In this document: positions 13,872 to 21,773 of the stretch, one piece after another
Layout: each line of letters opens with the position of its first letter
Position numbering within the stretch: the stretch's first letter is position 1
Assembly (NCBI GenBank): GCA_958366705.1
Contig: CATXCB010000015.1
Location: forward strand, 1-47,665
Direction of reading: 5' to 3'
Length of the DNA stretch: 47,665 nt
DNA from: an uncultured bacterium
GTDB taxonomy: Bacteria > Cyanobacteriota > Vampirovibrionia > Gastranaerophilales > Gastranaerophilaceae
The notes under the pieces: generated by a model
The model's input: the letters and a program-made list of their open reading frames with translations, nothing else
What the model was told of the DNA's origin: nothing
Database searches by the model: none
Position numbers and translations under genes: made by a program

Positions 13872-15407
13872 ATGTTTAAACCAAAAGTTTTAATTTATAT
13901 AAGAGTTTCAACCGAAGAACAAGCTAAATTTGGCTATTCTATTAATATGCAACAAAATCAGTGTACGACTTATGCTGATAAAATGGGGTTTGATATAGGA
14001 GAAATATATATTGATGATGGTTACACTGCCAAAAACATGAAACGTCCCCAATTATTAAGAATGTTAGATATCGTAAAAAAAAGGAAAGATATTTATGCTG
14101 TAATCGTTTGGAGAATAGACAGGCTATGTAGAAACAATGATGACTATCATGAAACATTCAGGCCAATATTAGAAAAAAGAGGAGTCCAACTACTATCAGT
14201 TACGGAAAACAACGACGTAGATAATCCTTATGGCCGTTATATGAGGAATTTACAAATAAATAATGCAGAGCTAGAGAGTAATCTTACCTCAATAAGAACG
14301 ATAGCAAATTTAAAAGAAAAAGCGAAACAAGGATACTTCCCAGGTGCAAAACCACCTGTTGGATATAAACGTATAGTAAAAGATAGCAAAAAGATCATTG
14401 TCATAGATGAAGATACTGCACCTATGGTTAAACATATTCTTACTAAATATTCAACAGGTCTGTATACTTATGCACAAATTGCATCAGAAATGAGAAAGCG
14501 TAATTTTATTCATAATAGGCGCCCTTGTTCTAAAAAACTAATAGAAAATATTGTTTCAAATAATTTAATATTTTACACTGGCAAATTCGTATTCTCCGGA
14601 GAAACCTATCAAGGTAGACATGAACCGTTAATTAATAAAGAAACATATTTAAAAATATTAAAAATTAAAGAAAAAAATAAAAACAAAATTCAAAGACATG
14701 AGTTTTTATATCGAGGTTTACTTAAATGCCCTACTGGGGAGAAAATGCTAACTGGAGAAATTCAGAAAGGTGCAAATAAAAGTGGAGAATATATCTATTA
14801 TAGATGCCATCGGAAATGTGAACATTATGATAATTGTAAATTAATAGTAAAAGAATCTGTAATAGATGACGCTGTAGAGCAGGCTATAAAATCTATTACT
14901 TTTACGAAAGAAGATTATATTAAATTAAAAGATGATATTAAAAGATTATTACATATTCAAACAGAATTTGATGAAGCCGCAAAGAAAAACTTAGAAAAAC
15001 AAATCAGAAAGCTCCGCGATCGAATCACAAACTTATATGAAGATAAATTAGATGGAGTTATTTCTAACGAAACATATTTTCAGAAAAAACAAGAATGGGA
15101 AGTTTTATTAGACGAAAAAACAATGGAATATGCAGCGCTAAGCAAAACAAATCAAGATTTAATCAAAAAGATAGAAAAAATGTTCGAACTCTCAAAAGAC
15201 TTATGGGGCAACTATTGTAGGCACACAATGGATGAAAAGAGGTTATTACTAAATTTATTATGTTCGAACTTTTTTTATAATGGCTCAAAAGCAATAATAA
15301 CAATAAAAGAGCCCTTTAGAGCTCTTTATAAATTCGCGTTTTCTGTAAATGGGGCGGGTGATGGGATTCGAACCCACGCATATCGGAACCACAATCCGAG
15401 GCCTTAA
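13872..15407 (+). CDS. int: Large serine recombinase (phage integrase)
   Basis: A 511-residue frame. Residues 1 to 150 are the resolvase catalytic domain (IYIRVSTEEQAKFGYS with nucleophile Ser13, YAVIVWRIDRLCRN). The recombinase domain (PPVGYKRI onward), a zinc beta-ribbon (LLKCPTGEKML to YYRCHRKCEHYDNC) and a long coiled coil near residues 370 to 440 follow. The family inserts phage DNA at attB without host factors. The last 19 or so codons run antisense through tRNA-His, and the TAA stop lies inside that gene. The natural end is probably near KEPFRALYKFA, and the C terminus must differ when the element is excised. No clear ribosome site precedes the ATG. Confidence 0.9.
   Translation: MFKPKVLIYIRVSTEEQAKFGYSINMQQNQCTTYADKMGFDIGEIYIDDGYTAKNMKRPQLLRMLDIVKKRKDIYAVIVWRIDRLCRNNDDYHETFRPILEKRGVQLLSVTENNDVDNPYGRYMRNLQINNAELESNLTSIRTIANLKEKAKQGYFPGAKPPVGYKRIVKDSKKIIVIDEDTAPMVKHILTKYSTGLYTYAQIASEMRKRNFIHNRRPCSKKLIENIVSNNLIFYTGKFVFSGETYQGRHEPLINKETYLKILKIKEKNKNKIQRHEFLYRGLLKCPTGEKMLTGEIQKGANKSGEYIYYRCHRKCEHYDNCKLIVKESVIDDAVEQAIKSITFTKEDYIKLKDDIKRLLHIQTEFDEAAKKNLEKQIRKLRDRITNLYEDKLDGVISNETYFQKKQEWEVLLDEKTMEYAALSKTNQDLIKKIEKMFELSKDLWGNYCRHTMDEKRLLLNLLCSNFFYNGSKAIITIKEPFRALYKFAFSVNGAGDGIRTHAYRNHNPRP
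15305..15328 (-). terminator. Terminator of tRNA-His, embedded in the integrase coding end
   Basis: AAAGAGC and GCTCTTT (15306-15312 and 15321-15327) form a 7-bp stem with an 8-base loop, and the minus strand then reads TTTTATTG, a usable intrinsic terminator for the tRNA. The same bases encode part of KEPFRALYKF of the integrase on the plus strand. The element may therefore restore a terminator after inserting at the tRNA 3' end. Confidence 0.6.
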
Positions 15408-15426
15408 CCGCTTGGCGACACCCGCC
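15350..15426 (-). tRNA. tRNA-His (GTG)
   Basis: Read on the minus strand, the 77 bases fold as a complete cloverleaf. A 7-bp acceptor is extended by G-1 opposite discriminator C73, a hallmark of tRNA-His. The anticodon stem TCGGA/TCCGA encloses the loop TTGTGGT with anticodon GTG. The T-arm contains TTCGAAT, and CCA is encoded. Its 3' end faces the prophage, so it is the likely attachment target. Confidence 0.95.
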
Positions 15427-15443
15427 ATCAAATCTATATTCAT

Positions 15444-15471
15444 ATATTATCAAAAAAATGTTTAAAATCAA
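15444..15471 (-). promoter_or_regulatory. Candidate tRNA-His promoter
   Basis: On the minus strand TTGATT (15466-15471), a 16-base spacer and TAATAT (15444-15449) would start transcription near 15437, about ten bases before the tRNA 5' end. This is a reasonable but not perfect vegetative promoter. Confidence 0.45.
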
Positions 15472-15521
15472 GTATATATTTTAGAGATTTATACAACAGT
15501 TTCAACATTTAATAGCCATAT

Positions 15522-16020
15522 CTACTCAAATTCAAATTCATAAATATAATTATCACGCAAAAACATCTCACTTTTTTCTGATGGATTTTGCCACATATCT
15601 ATATCTGCTTTAAGTCGTTTAACTAAAAAATCTGCATCCTCTTTTTTAGAATATTCGGTTACAAGTATTTCATTAGCATTAGCATCTTTCAGGTAAATTT
15701 TATAAACCCCATTATCATATTTTGAGTCAACATCACTTATATTATATAATTCTGGCAATGTTTTAGAGGAAGTGATAGACTTTGGGATTTTACATCTACG
15801 ATAATAACGATTCCAGTGTGATTGTTTTAATAACAAATCCCAACAAATTTCGCGTTTATAAGTATAAACATCCAACCTGCATGAACCATCAAATTTTGCA
15901 CACTTGATTATTTTAGGATGCATTCTCCATAGCATCATACTTTCACTAATAGGAAATATAAACGGAAAAATTATCAAAATAAAAAATATCCATGGCTTTT
16001 TTTAATTCTTCTAAATTCAT
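15522..16020 (-). pseudogene. Membrane-anchored hypothetical protein with a frameshift near the start
   Basis: The long frame begins abruptly at a TTG within a hydrophobic stretch (IIFPFIFPISES). A proper ATG at 16018-16020 gives MNLEELKK in another frame and then hits a run of seven A. Removing one A joins MNLEELKK to PWIFFILIIFPFIFP, a clean N-terminal membrane anchor, followed by a Cys-containing exposed domain of about 130 residues (KCAKFDGSC, WNRYYRRCKIP). This indicates a one-base homopolymer change. It may be a true frameshift, an assembly error, or expression by slippage on the A-run. The family is unknown. It lies between rpaB and tRNA-His. Confidence 0.55.
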
Positions 16021-16049
16021 ATAACCCCAAATAACAACAAAACTTAAAA

Positions 16050-16075
16050 AATCACCCCGCAACACTGGGGTGATT
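16050..16075 (-). terminator. Intrinsic terminator downstream of rpaB
   Basis: AATCACCCC pairs with GGGGTGATT (9 bp) around an 8-base loop, followed on the minus strand by a T-run. It sits 20 to 40 bases after the rpaB stop codon and separates it from the broken gene at 15522. Confidence 0.85.
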
Positions 16076-16092
16076 TTTATTATAACTACCGC

Positions 16093-16842
16093 TTAATTTA
16101 TTCGTTGAAACATATACCCGATACCACGAGCTGTTAGAATTAACTCAGGATTTGCGGGATCAGTTTCTAATTTAGAACGTAATCTTGAAATATGAACGTC
16201 AACTACACGAGTGTCAATTCTATGATCTGGCGGATATGCCCAAACGTGTTGAAGAATTTCATTTCTAGAGAAAGCTTGACCGGAATTATTAACCAGCAAT
16301 TCTAACAAACTGAATTCCATACCGGTAAGCCTGATTCTTTCATTCTTTCTATAAACTTGACGACGTGCAGTATCAATTTTGATATTACCTGTTGTAATTA
16401 CATTTTTAGTAACCTTACCAGATGGAGTAACCATTTCTCTGTTATTTGTTCTTCTCAAAACTGCTTTAACTCTTGCCTCTAATTCTTTAGGGCTGAATGG
16501 TTTAATAACATAATCATCTGCACCTAATTCCAAGCCGGTAATTCTTTCTGATACATCACCTAAAGCTGTCAGAATAATAATAGGAACATCTGAAGATCTT
16601 CTAATTTCTCTTGTTACTCCGTAACCATCCATTTTAGGCATCATTACATCTAACACTACCAAATCAGGATTATATTTATTAAAAGCAGCAACAGCTTCTT
16701 CACCGTCTTGTGCTGTATACACATCATAACCTGCCATTTTTAAACGGGTTTCTAAAATACGTCTAATACTGGATTCATCATCTGCTAAAAGAATTCTTTG
16801 ACGATCTTCTGTTTCATTAGCCATTTCAACATTTTCTGACAT
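16093..16842 (-). CDS. rpaB: OmpR-family response regulator, RpaB/Ycf27-like
   Basis: A 249-residue protein. The receiver at residues 16 to 130 has LLADDESS, the phosphoacceptor in LVVLDVMMPKMDG and the Lys in YVIKPFSP. The winged helix at 150 to 249 ends in RIDTRVVDVHISRLRSKLE and PELILTARGIGYMFQ, a pattern characteristic of cyanobacterial RpaB/Ycf27. In cyanobacteria RpaB controls high-light and stress genes and is essential. In a non-photosynthetic relative its targets must differ, perhaps cell-envelope or redox stress. No kinase gene is adjacent. A good terminator follows. Confidence 0.85.
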   Translation of the reverse strand: MSENVEMANETEDRQRILLADDESSIRRILETRLKMAGYDVYTAQDGEEAVAAFNKYNPDLVVLDVMMPKMDGYGVTREIRRSSDVPIIILTALGDVSERITGLELGADDYVIKPFSPKELEARVKAVLRRTNNREMVTPSGKVTKNVITTGNIKIDTARRQVYRKNERIRLTGMEFSLLELLVNNSGQAFSRNEILQHVWAYPPDHRIDTRVVDVHISRLRSKLETDPANPELILTARGIGYMFQRIN

Positions 16843-16995
16843 AGTCTTTTCCTTACTTACGTTACAAAATCTTACACCAATTGCTTAAAAACAAAAAAAT
16901 ATTACGTTATGTTTATTTTTTTATATTTTTATAACAATATGTTACACTAATTTACAAAAAATTGCAAGCACGATTTTGAAAGATTTTTATAAATA

Positions 16996-17661
16996 TTATT
17001 TCCATGGATACCCTGCCGGTATTTGCCAGTTATTCGCCATTATGACAGTTGAACAATAAGATCCGGGTCCAAAGACACCGCCAAGTGCATTATAATTACA
17101 TTGTCCGCTTGTACCTCCATTTCCCGGATTTTTCCCTCCAGGAAGCGGATTTGATGAATATTGTGTGTAACCTGTTAATATATTTTCATAGAACGAAAAC
17201 GCAAAAGCATCTCTTCCAAGCCTATTTGGACCTGATGTACCATTTATATCTACAAATACAAAATTCTTATTTTGATAAGCTGGAACTCTCCAAAAATAAA
17301 ATATTGCACCATCAGGAAACAAAAAAACATTTTGACCGTTATTCAAAGTTTTAGAAACCTTTTTTAAATCTTTATACTCATATTCATACCTTAATGTAAC
17401 TTTCGATAATTTCAAATAAGGAGAAAAATACCGATTTACAAAATCAGCTTGCGATAATGTGTAATCCCAGCCTTCACAATCCCCATAATCATCAGAAGCC
17501 ATGCGGATTCCCTGTTGAAGAACCGAATATACTTTTTTTAATTGAATTACAGTTTGTTTTTGCTGATATTTAGTAATTAAACCTGGAATAGTCATAGCCG
17601 CAACAATGCCAATAACTCCGAGTGTAATTAAAATCTCTGCCAATGTAAATCCTTTCTTCAT
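16996..17661 (-). CDS. Type IV pilin-like protein (prepilin)
   Basis: A 221-residue protein with a class III signal: MKKG followed by FTLAEILITLGVIGIVAAMT, the cleavage and methylation site of prepilin peptidase, and a hydrophobic helix. The globular part has scattered Cys residues (YGDCEGWDY, SGQCNYNAL, GSYCSTV), so disulfides are likely, and a Gly-rich region. Such minor-pilin-like proteins are numerous in Melainabacteria. PilD, encoded at 41039, could process it. It is divergent from an XRE regulator with mirrored operator-like sites. Confidence 0.85.
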   Translation of the reverse strand: MKKGFTLAEILITLGVIGIVAAMTIPGLITKYQQKQTVIQLKKVYSVLQQGIRMASDDYGDCEGWDYTLSQADFVNRYFSPYLKLSKVTLRYEYEYKDLKKVSKTLNNGQNVFLFPDGAIFYFWRVPAYQNKNFVFVDINGTSGPNRLGRDAFAFSFYENILTGYTQYSSNPLPGGKNPGNGGTSGQCNYNALGGVFGPGSYCSTVIMANNWQIPAGYPWK

Positions 17662-17676
17662 AATATATTCTCCTAA

Positions 17677-17755
17677 TGTGATGTATTACTTCATAGTAAG
17701 AATATTATAAACAATCAAAATTAAAATATGCAAAAATATGAAGTAATGTATCACA
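17677..17755. promoter_or_regulatory. Mirrored operator-like sites between prepilin and XRE genes
   Basis: Two 18-base sequences in inverted orientation, differing at two positions, occupy 17677-17694 (just before the prepilin ribosome site) and 17738-17755 (inside the first codons of the XRE gene). Each has a near-symmetric core GTRATRYATYAC. Placement over both gene starts suggests that the XRE protein represses both itself and the prepilin gene. Confidence 0.55.
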
Positions 17756-17952
17756 AAATAATCGCAGATAACATTAAGAAACTACGAAAAAATGCAAAAA
17801 TGTCACAGGAAACTTTTGCAGAAAAAATTAACTGCTCACGAGAATTCGTGAGCAGAATGGAAAATTTAAAAGAAAAACCAAGTTTAAAAATGCTGCTAAA
17901 ACTGGCATTTTTATTCAATGTACAGCCCCAATATTTCTTCGAAAAGAATTAA
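17728..17952 (+). CDS. XRE-family regulator
   Basis: A 74-residue single-domain HTH protein: ADNIKKLRKNAKMSQETFAE, KINCSREFVSRMENLKEKPS, then LLKLAFLFNVQPQYFF. No ribosome site is obvious before the ATG, and a second ATG at codon 7 is possible. It lies 66 bases from the divergent prepilin gene and converges on kdsB with a 4-base overlap of stop codons. Likely a local repressor of the prepilin gene. Confidence 0.8.
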   Translation: MQKYEVMYHKIIADNIKKLRKNAKMSQETFAEKINCSREFVSRMENLKEKPSLKMLLKLAFLFNVQPQYFFEKN

Positions 17953-18683
17953 AGTTTAGCTTCCACAATCTGTTTAAATTTCTCCAAATCTTCTTTTGTA
18001 TCAATTCCAACAGGCACAAAATCAACAACAGAAGTTTTTATTTTCATTCCGTTTTCTAAAGCTCTTAATTGTTCAAGACTTTCGGTCTTTTCTAACGGCG
18101 TTTGAGGTAAGGTTGTCATCGATTCTAAGGCTTTGCGCTTATACCCGTAAATGCCCAAATGTCCATAAAAAGTTGCAATATTTGAATTTCTTTCAAACGG
18201 TATCTTTGAACGAGAAAAATACAGTGCAAAACCTTTATTATCGATAACACACTTGACAAGATTAGGATTATTTATTTCTTCTTCATCTTTTAAAACTCTA
18301 ATTAAAGTTGAAATATCCGCAGATGCATCATCTTTTACATTACGTATCACATCATCTATACTTTCAGGTTTTATCAAAGGCTCATCCCCTTGAAGATTAC
18401 AAATATAAGAAATTTCAGGATGACGTGATACAACTTCCATAATTCTATCAGAACCGCATTTATGCTCTGTTGAAGTCATTTCAACATCTCCGCCAAAAAA
18501 TTTTACACAGTCATAAATTCTCTTATCATCAGTTGCCACAATAATCATATCGGCAAGTTTTGCAGCCTGAGCTTTCTCATACACCCATTGAATAATAGGT
18601 TTACCCAAAACTTCAAGTAACGGCTTGCCCTCTAATCTTGATGACCCGTATCGTGCAGGTATTATTATTGCGGTTTTTGTCAT
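17949..18683 (-). CDS. kdsB: 3-deoxy-manno-octulosonate cytidylyltransferase
   Basis: A 244-residue protein matching KdsB throughout: IIPARYGSSRLEGKPLLEVL with the nucleotide-binding signature, IVATDDKRIYD, CGSDRIMEV, NLQGDEPLI and YGHLGIYGYK. It activates Kdo as CMP-Kdo for the lipopolysaccharide inner core, so the host should have an LPS-type outer membrane. Its ATG overlaps the stop of a small membrane protein gene, which follows prmA, forming a three-gene operon. Confidence 0.95.
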   Translation of the reverse strand: MTKTAIIIPARYGSSRLEGKPLLEVLGKPIIQWVYEKAQAAKLADMIIVATDDKRIYDCVKFFGGDVEMTSTEHKCGSDRIMEVVSRHPEISYICNLQGDEPLIKPESIDDVIRNVKDDASADISTLIRVLKDEEEINNPNLVKCVIDNKGFALYFSRSKIPFERNSNIATFYGHLGIYGYKRKALESMTTLPQTPLEKTESLEQLRALENGMKIKTSVVDFVPVGIDTKEDLEKFKQIVEAKL

Positions 18684-18838
18684 TTTTTATTCCTCCAATA
18701 TCTTTCTCTAATGATATCACCCATTGCAGATTTATATCCTACGATAATAGAAATAAATACAACAAATAATATAACATATACAACAGGGTTCCCTGAAGTA
18801 AGATTATGATAAAAGTTAACCAATGGTTGTAAAAGCAT
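18680..18838 (-). CDS. 52-residue single-pass membrane protein between prmA and kdsB
   Basis: A frame encoding MLLQPLVNFYHNL, then a transmembrane stretch of about 17 residues (VVYVILFVVFISIIVGY) and a basic C terminus (RERYWRNKK). It starts 2 bases after the prmA stop, and its TGA overlaps the kdsB ATG, a strong sign of translational coupling. No family recognised. It may anchor or regulate envelope synthesis, which is only inferred from position. Confidence 0.65.
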   Translation of the reverse strand: MLLQPLVNFYHNLTSGNPVVYVILFVVFISIIVGYKSAMGDIIRERYWRNKK

Positions 18839-18840
18839 TT

Positions 18841-19764
18841 TTAATCACACTTTCTTACAACAAATGAAGTCCATTGATCCTGCTTGATTTCTTCTACAAG
18901 CACAAGCCCTTCTTTTTCGTAAGCATCAATAACCATTTGCTTTTTCTCATCCAAAATTCCGCTTAATGACATCAACGCTCCAGATTTCATTATATTTTTC
19001 AAATCTCCCATAATCTCAGCAAGCACAAAATGTAGAATATTTGCGACAACGAAATCGAATTTGTCATTAACTTTATCTGCTGTACCAAGTTCAAATGCCG
19101 CTTCAACATTATTCTTCGCTGCATTTTCTTTGGCAACGTCAATTACCGTATCATCATTATCACAGCCATAAACATAAGAAGCACCGAGTTTTTTAGCAAG
19201 AATTGATAAAATTCCTGATCCCATACCAATATCTGCAACTCTATCACCTTGTTTCATATATTTTTCAAGAGCTTTCATACACAATTGAGTTGTCTGATGA
19301 GTACCTGTACCAAATGCACACCCCGGTTCAAGTTTTATTGTAACTTCATTACTTTTTGGTTCGTAATCAATCCAATCAGGGACAACGGCTATTTTATCCG
19401 TAACATGCGTTACGTCCCATTTTTCTTTCCATTTTTGAGACCAGTCTTCAGTTTGCTTTTCTTCGAGTTCAAAATCCCAAGACCCCAAATTTTCATCGGT
19501 CAACCCACGCGACAAAAATTCTTCACGAGACAAATCTAGAATATTCTCAATATCATATTTCAAATCTTCATAAGTCTCACCGCAGTCACCTCTTAGAAAA
19601 ATTTTTAGAGTACCCTCTGTAGTTGAAACCATCTCTAAATCTTTATAAGTCTCTTCTGCCAGAACAACACCCTCGCAGTCAAAATTATCAAAAAATATTT
19701 CTGCTATTAAATCTTCCATCTCAGGGTTAATCTGCAATCTCAATTCAAAATAATTTTTATCCAT
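18841..19764 (-). CDS. prmA: Ribosomal protein L11 methyltransferase
   Basis: A 307-residue protein with an N-terminal substrate-recognition domain and a Rossmann methyltransferase domain: GCAFGTGTHQTTQLCM, VADIGMGSGILSILAKKLGA for SAM binding, and FVVANILHFVLAEI near the catalytic N/D..NIL motif. It trimethylates ribosomal protein L11 using SAM. It leads the operon prmA, small membrane protein, kdsB, downstream of the accA terminator. Confidence 0.93.
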   Translation of the reverse strand: MDKNYFELRLQINPEMEDLIAEIFFDNFDCEGVVLAEETYKDLEMVSTTEGTLKIFLRGDCGETYEDLKYDIENILDLSREEFLSRGLTDENLGSWDFELEEKQTEDWSQKWKEKWDVTHVTDKIAVVPDWIDYEPKSNEVTIKLEPGCAFGTGTHQTTQLCMKALEKYMKQGDRVADIGMGSGILSILAKKLGASYVYGCDNDDTVIDVAKENAAKNNVEAAFELGTADKVNDKFDFVVANILHFVLAEIMGDLKNIMKSGALMSLSGILDEKKQMVIDAYEKEGLVLVEEIKQDQWTSFVVRKCD

Positions 19765-19783
19765 AACATTTCCTTAAACTAAA

Positions 19784-19808
19784 AAGGTGAGATAGAAATC
19801 CCACCCTT
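19784..19808 (-). terminator. Intrinsic terminator of the accD-accA operon
   Basis: On the minus strand AAGGGTGGGAT pairs with ATCTCACCTTTT through a stem with wobble pairs, followed by TTTT. It lies between the accA stop and the prmA start. Confidence 0.75.
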
Positions 19809-19828
19809 ATATAATATTTTTTACAAAA

Positions 19829-20785
19829 TTAGCTTAAAAAAGCACCCATTTTTCTAAACTTATCATAACGCTGAATTCTAAGTTCTTCATCAGACATGCC
19901 AGAAAGCTCGTTCAAAGCTTCCAAAATAGTCTTTTTCATCTCAGCAGCCATTTCTTCATAATTTGTATGAGCACCGCGGGTAGGTTCTTTTATGGCTCCA
20001 TCAATAATTCCATGCTGTAAAAGATGAGGTGCTGTAATCTTAAGAGCAGTAGCAGCTTCGAGATTTTTAGAAGCATCACGCCATAAAATAGAAGCACAAC
20101 CCTCCGGTGAAATTACAGTATAGTAAGCATGTTCAAGCAAATAAACTTTGTTTGCTACAGCTAAACCTAAAGCTCCGCCTGAACAACCCTCGCCTGAAAT
20201 AATCGCAATTACAGGAACTCTTAGTTTTGCCATTTCTCGCAAATTCATTGCAATAGCAGCCCCTTGAGCATGTTCTTCTGCACTTATCCCCGGATAAGCT
20301 CCCGGAGTATCAATAATTGTAACTATAGGAATATTAAATTTATCAGCATGTTTGAATAATCTTAAAGCTTTTCTATACCCCTCAGGCTGCGGCATACCAA
20401 AGTTATACTCAAGATTTTCTTTGGTAGATTTGCCTTTCATTGTCCCGATAATCATAACCGGTTTGCCGTCAAGTTTAGCCAGACCGCCAACTATAGCTCT
20501 GTCATCTGTACCAACTCTGTCACCGTGCAGTTCTACAAAATCAGTACACATTAAGTTCACATAATCCAGAAACTTAGGACGTTCCGGATGACGCGCAATC
20601 TGCATTTTTTGTGTAGGATCAAGATTTGCAAATAATTCCTTTTTGAAATCCTCTGCTTCTTGTTCCAATATTTCAATATCTTTATTTAAATCCATGCCGG
20701 ACTCCAAACTCATTTTTTTCAATTCCTCAATTTTTTCTTGAATTTCCAATATAGGTTTTTCAAAATCTAAAGCTGTTGCCATCAA
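19829..20785 (-). CDS. accA: Acetyl-CoA carboxylase carboxyltransferase subunit alpha
   Basis: A 318-residue protein of normal AccA length. It has the helical N terminus (LDFEKPILEIQEKIEELK), RHPERPKFLDYV, the DRAIVGGLAKLDGKPVMIIG core, IPIVTIIDTPGAYPG with the oxyanion-hole residues, and ISGEGCSGGALGL. With AccD it transfers the carboxyl group from carboxybiotin to acetyl-CoA, the first step of fatty acid synthesis. It follows accD by 9 bases, giving equal subunit supply. AccB and AccC are not in the window. Confidence 0.97.
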   Translation of the reverse strand: MMATALDFEKPILEIQEKIEELKKMSLESGMDLNKDIEILEQEAEDFKKELFANLDPTQKMQIARHPERPKFLDYVNLMCTDFVELHGDRVGTDDRAIVGGLAKLDGKPVMIIGTMKGKSTKENLEYNFGMPQPEGYRKALRLFKHADKFNIPIVTIIDTPGAYPGISAEEHAQGAAIAMNLREMAKLRVPVIAIISGEGCSGGALGLAVANKVYLLEHAYYTVISPEGCASILWRDASKNLEAATALKITAPHLLQHGIIDGAIKEPTRGAHTNYEEMAAEMKKTILEALNELSGMSDEELRIQRYDKFRKMGAFLS

Positions 20786-20794
20786 TCATACTCC

Positions 20795-21658
20795 TTATTC
20801 ATGCATAGCCAAGATATTTGCTAATGTATCTCTAAGCTCTTTACGCGAAGAAACAACATCAACCTGACCATATTTCATCAGATATTCGGCAGTTTGGAAA
20901 TCTGCAGGAAGTTTTTGTCTTATAGTTTGTTCAATAACTCTTCTGCCTGCAAAACCCACTCTTGCACCTTGTTCTGCAACAATAATATCTCCTAAAGTTC
21001 CAAAACTTGCGGTTACACCGCCAAATGTAGGATCTGTAATTAAATTAATATACAATAGACCGGCTTCATCCAATCTAGCACAAGCACAGGAGGTTTTAGC
21101 CATTTGCATTAAACTCAATGCGCTTTCCTGCATTCTGGCACCGCCAGAAGAAGAGATAACTAAAACGGGAAGTCTTAATTCTATAGCTTTTTCCATAGTT
21201 CGTGTAACTTTTTCACCAACAACACTACCCATAGAACCGCCCATAAAATCAAAATCCATAACTGCAGCTGCTAATTTATGCCCCTTGATAGAAGCTAATC
21301 CTGCAACACAGGCATCATCTAAACCGGTTTTTGCCTGAGCAGCAGCCAGTCTGTCTTTATATCTTTCAGTATCAACAAAATCCAGCGGATCAGTTGGTTT
21401 TATTTCTGTAAATAATTCTTGGAAAGAACCCTCATCAAACAATTGTTTAATTCTTGTTCTTGCATTAACCCTGAAATGGTAATCACAAACAGGACAAACC
21501 ATTCCATTTTCTTCAATATCTTTTTTCAATAATTGAGTATCACAATGAACACATTTTGTCCATAAATCAGGATTTGCCTCAATTTCTACTCTGGCTTCTA
21601 AAGCTCTGCGTTGAATTTGTGCTTCTTTACGCTTTTCAAACCAATCTTGAACTGTCAT
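20795..21658 (-). CDS. accD: Acetyl-CoA carboxylase carboxyltransferase subunit beta
   Basis: A 287-residue protein with the AccD zinc ribbon (WTKCVHCDTQLL and GMVCPVCDYHF), then the crotonase-like fold: AVMDFDFMGGSMGSVVGEK, VLVISSSGGARMQES, LITDPTFGGVTASF. It pairs with AccA encoded immediately downstream. The zinc ribbon can also bind mRNA in E. coli. Confidence 0.97.
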   Translation of the reverse strand: MTVQDWFEKRKEAQIQRRALEARVEIEANPDLWTKCVHCDTQLLKKDIEENGMVCPVCDYHFRVNARTRIKQLFDEGSFQELFTEIKPTDPLDFVDTERYKDRLAAAQAKTGLDDACVAGLASIKGHKLAAAVMDFDFMGGSMGSVVGEKVTRTMEKAIELRLPVLVISSSGGARMQESALSLMQMAKTSCACARLDEAGLLYINLITDPTFGGVTASFGTLGDIIVAEQGARVGFAGRRVIEQTIRQKLPADFQTAEYLMKYGQVDVVSSRKELRDTLANILAMHE

Positions 21659-21773
21659 AATATCTTAATCCTTTAACTATATCCCTATAAGAAAATTTAT
21701 AATTTAACTTACACACCTAATTATACACAAAAAAGTTTAAGTGGCAAAAATTTTATAATTTATATGAAAATAT

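Larger units (their letters stand above)
1..15349. mobile_element. Integrated temperate phage (or phage-like element), integrase end; left end outside window
   Basis: The block runs from the window start to the 3' end of a tRNA-His gene. It contains a large serine integrase, CI-like and Cro-like repressors facing each other, an ImmA-like peptidase, a phage replisome organizer, an SSB, a RinA/ArpU-like regulator, HNH proteins and tightly packed small leftward genes, many overlapping by a few bases. This order matches the lysogeny/early half of temperate phages of low-GC bacteria. No portal, terminase, capsid or tail gene is visible, so the structural half must lie left of base 1, if it exists. 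An integrative conjugative element is the alternative, but no conjugation gene is seen. Confidence 0.85.
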
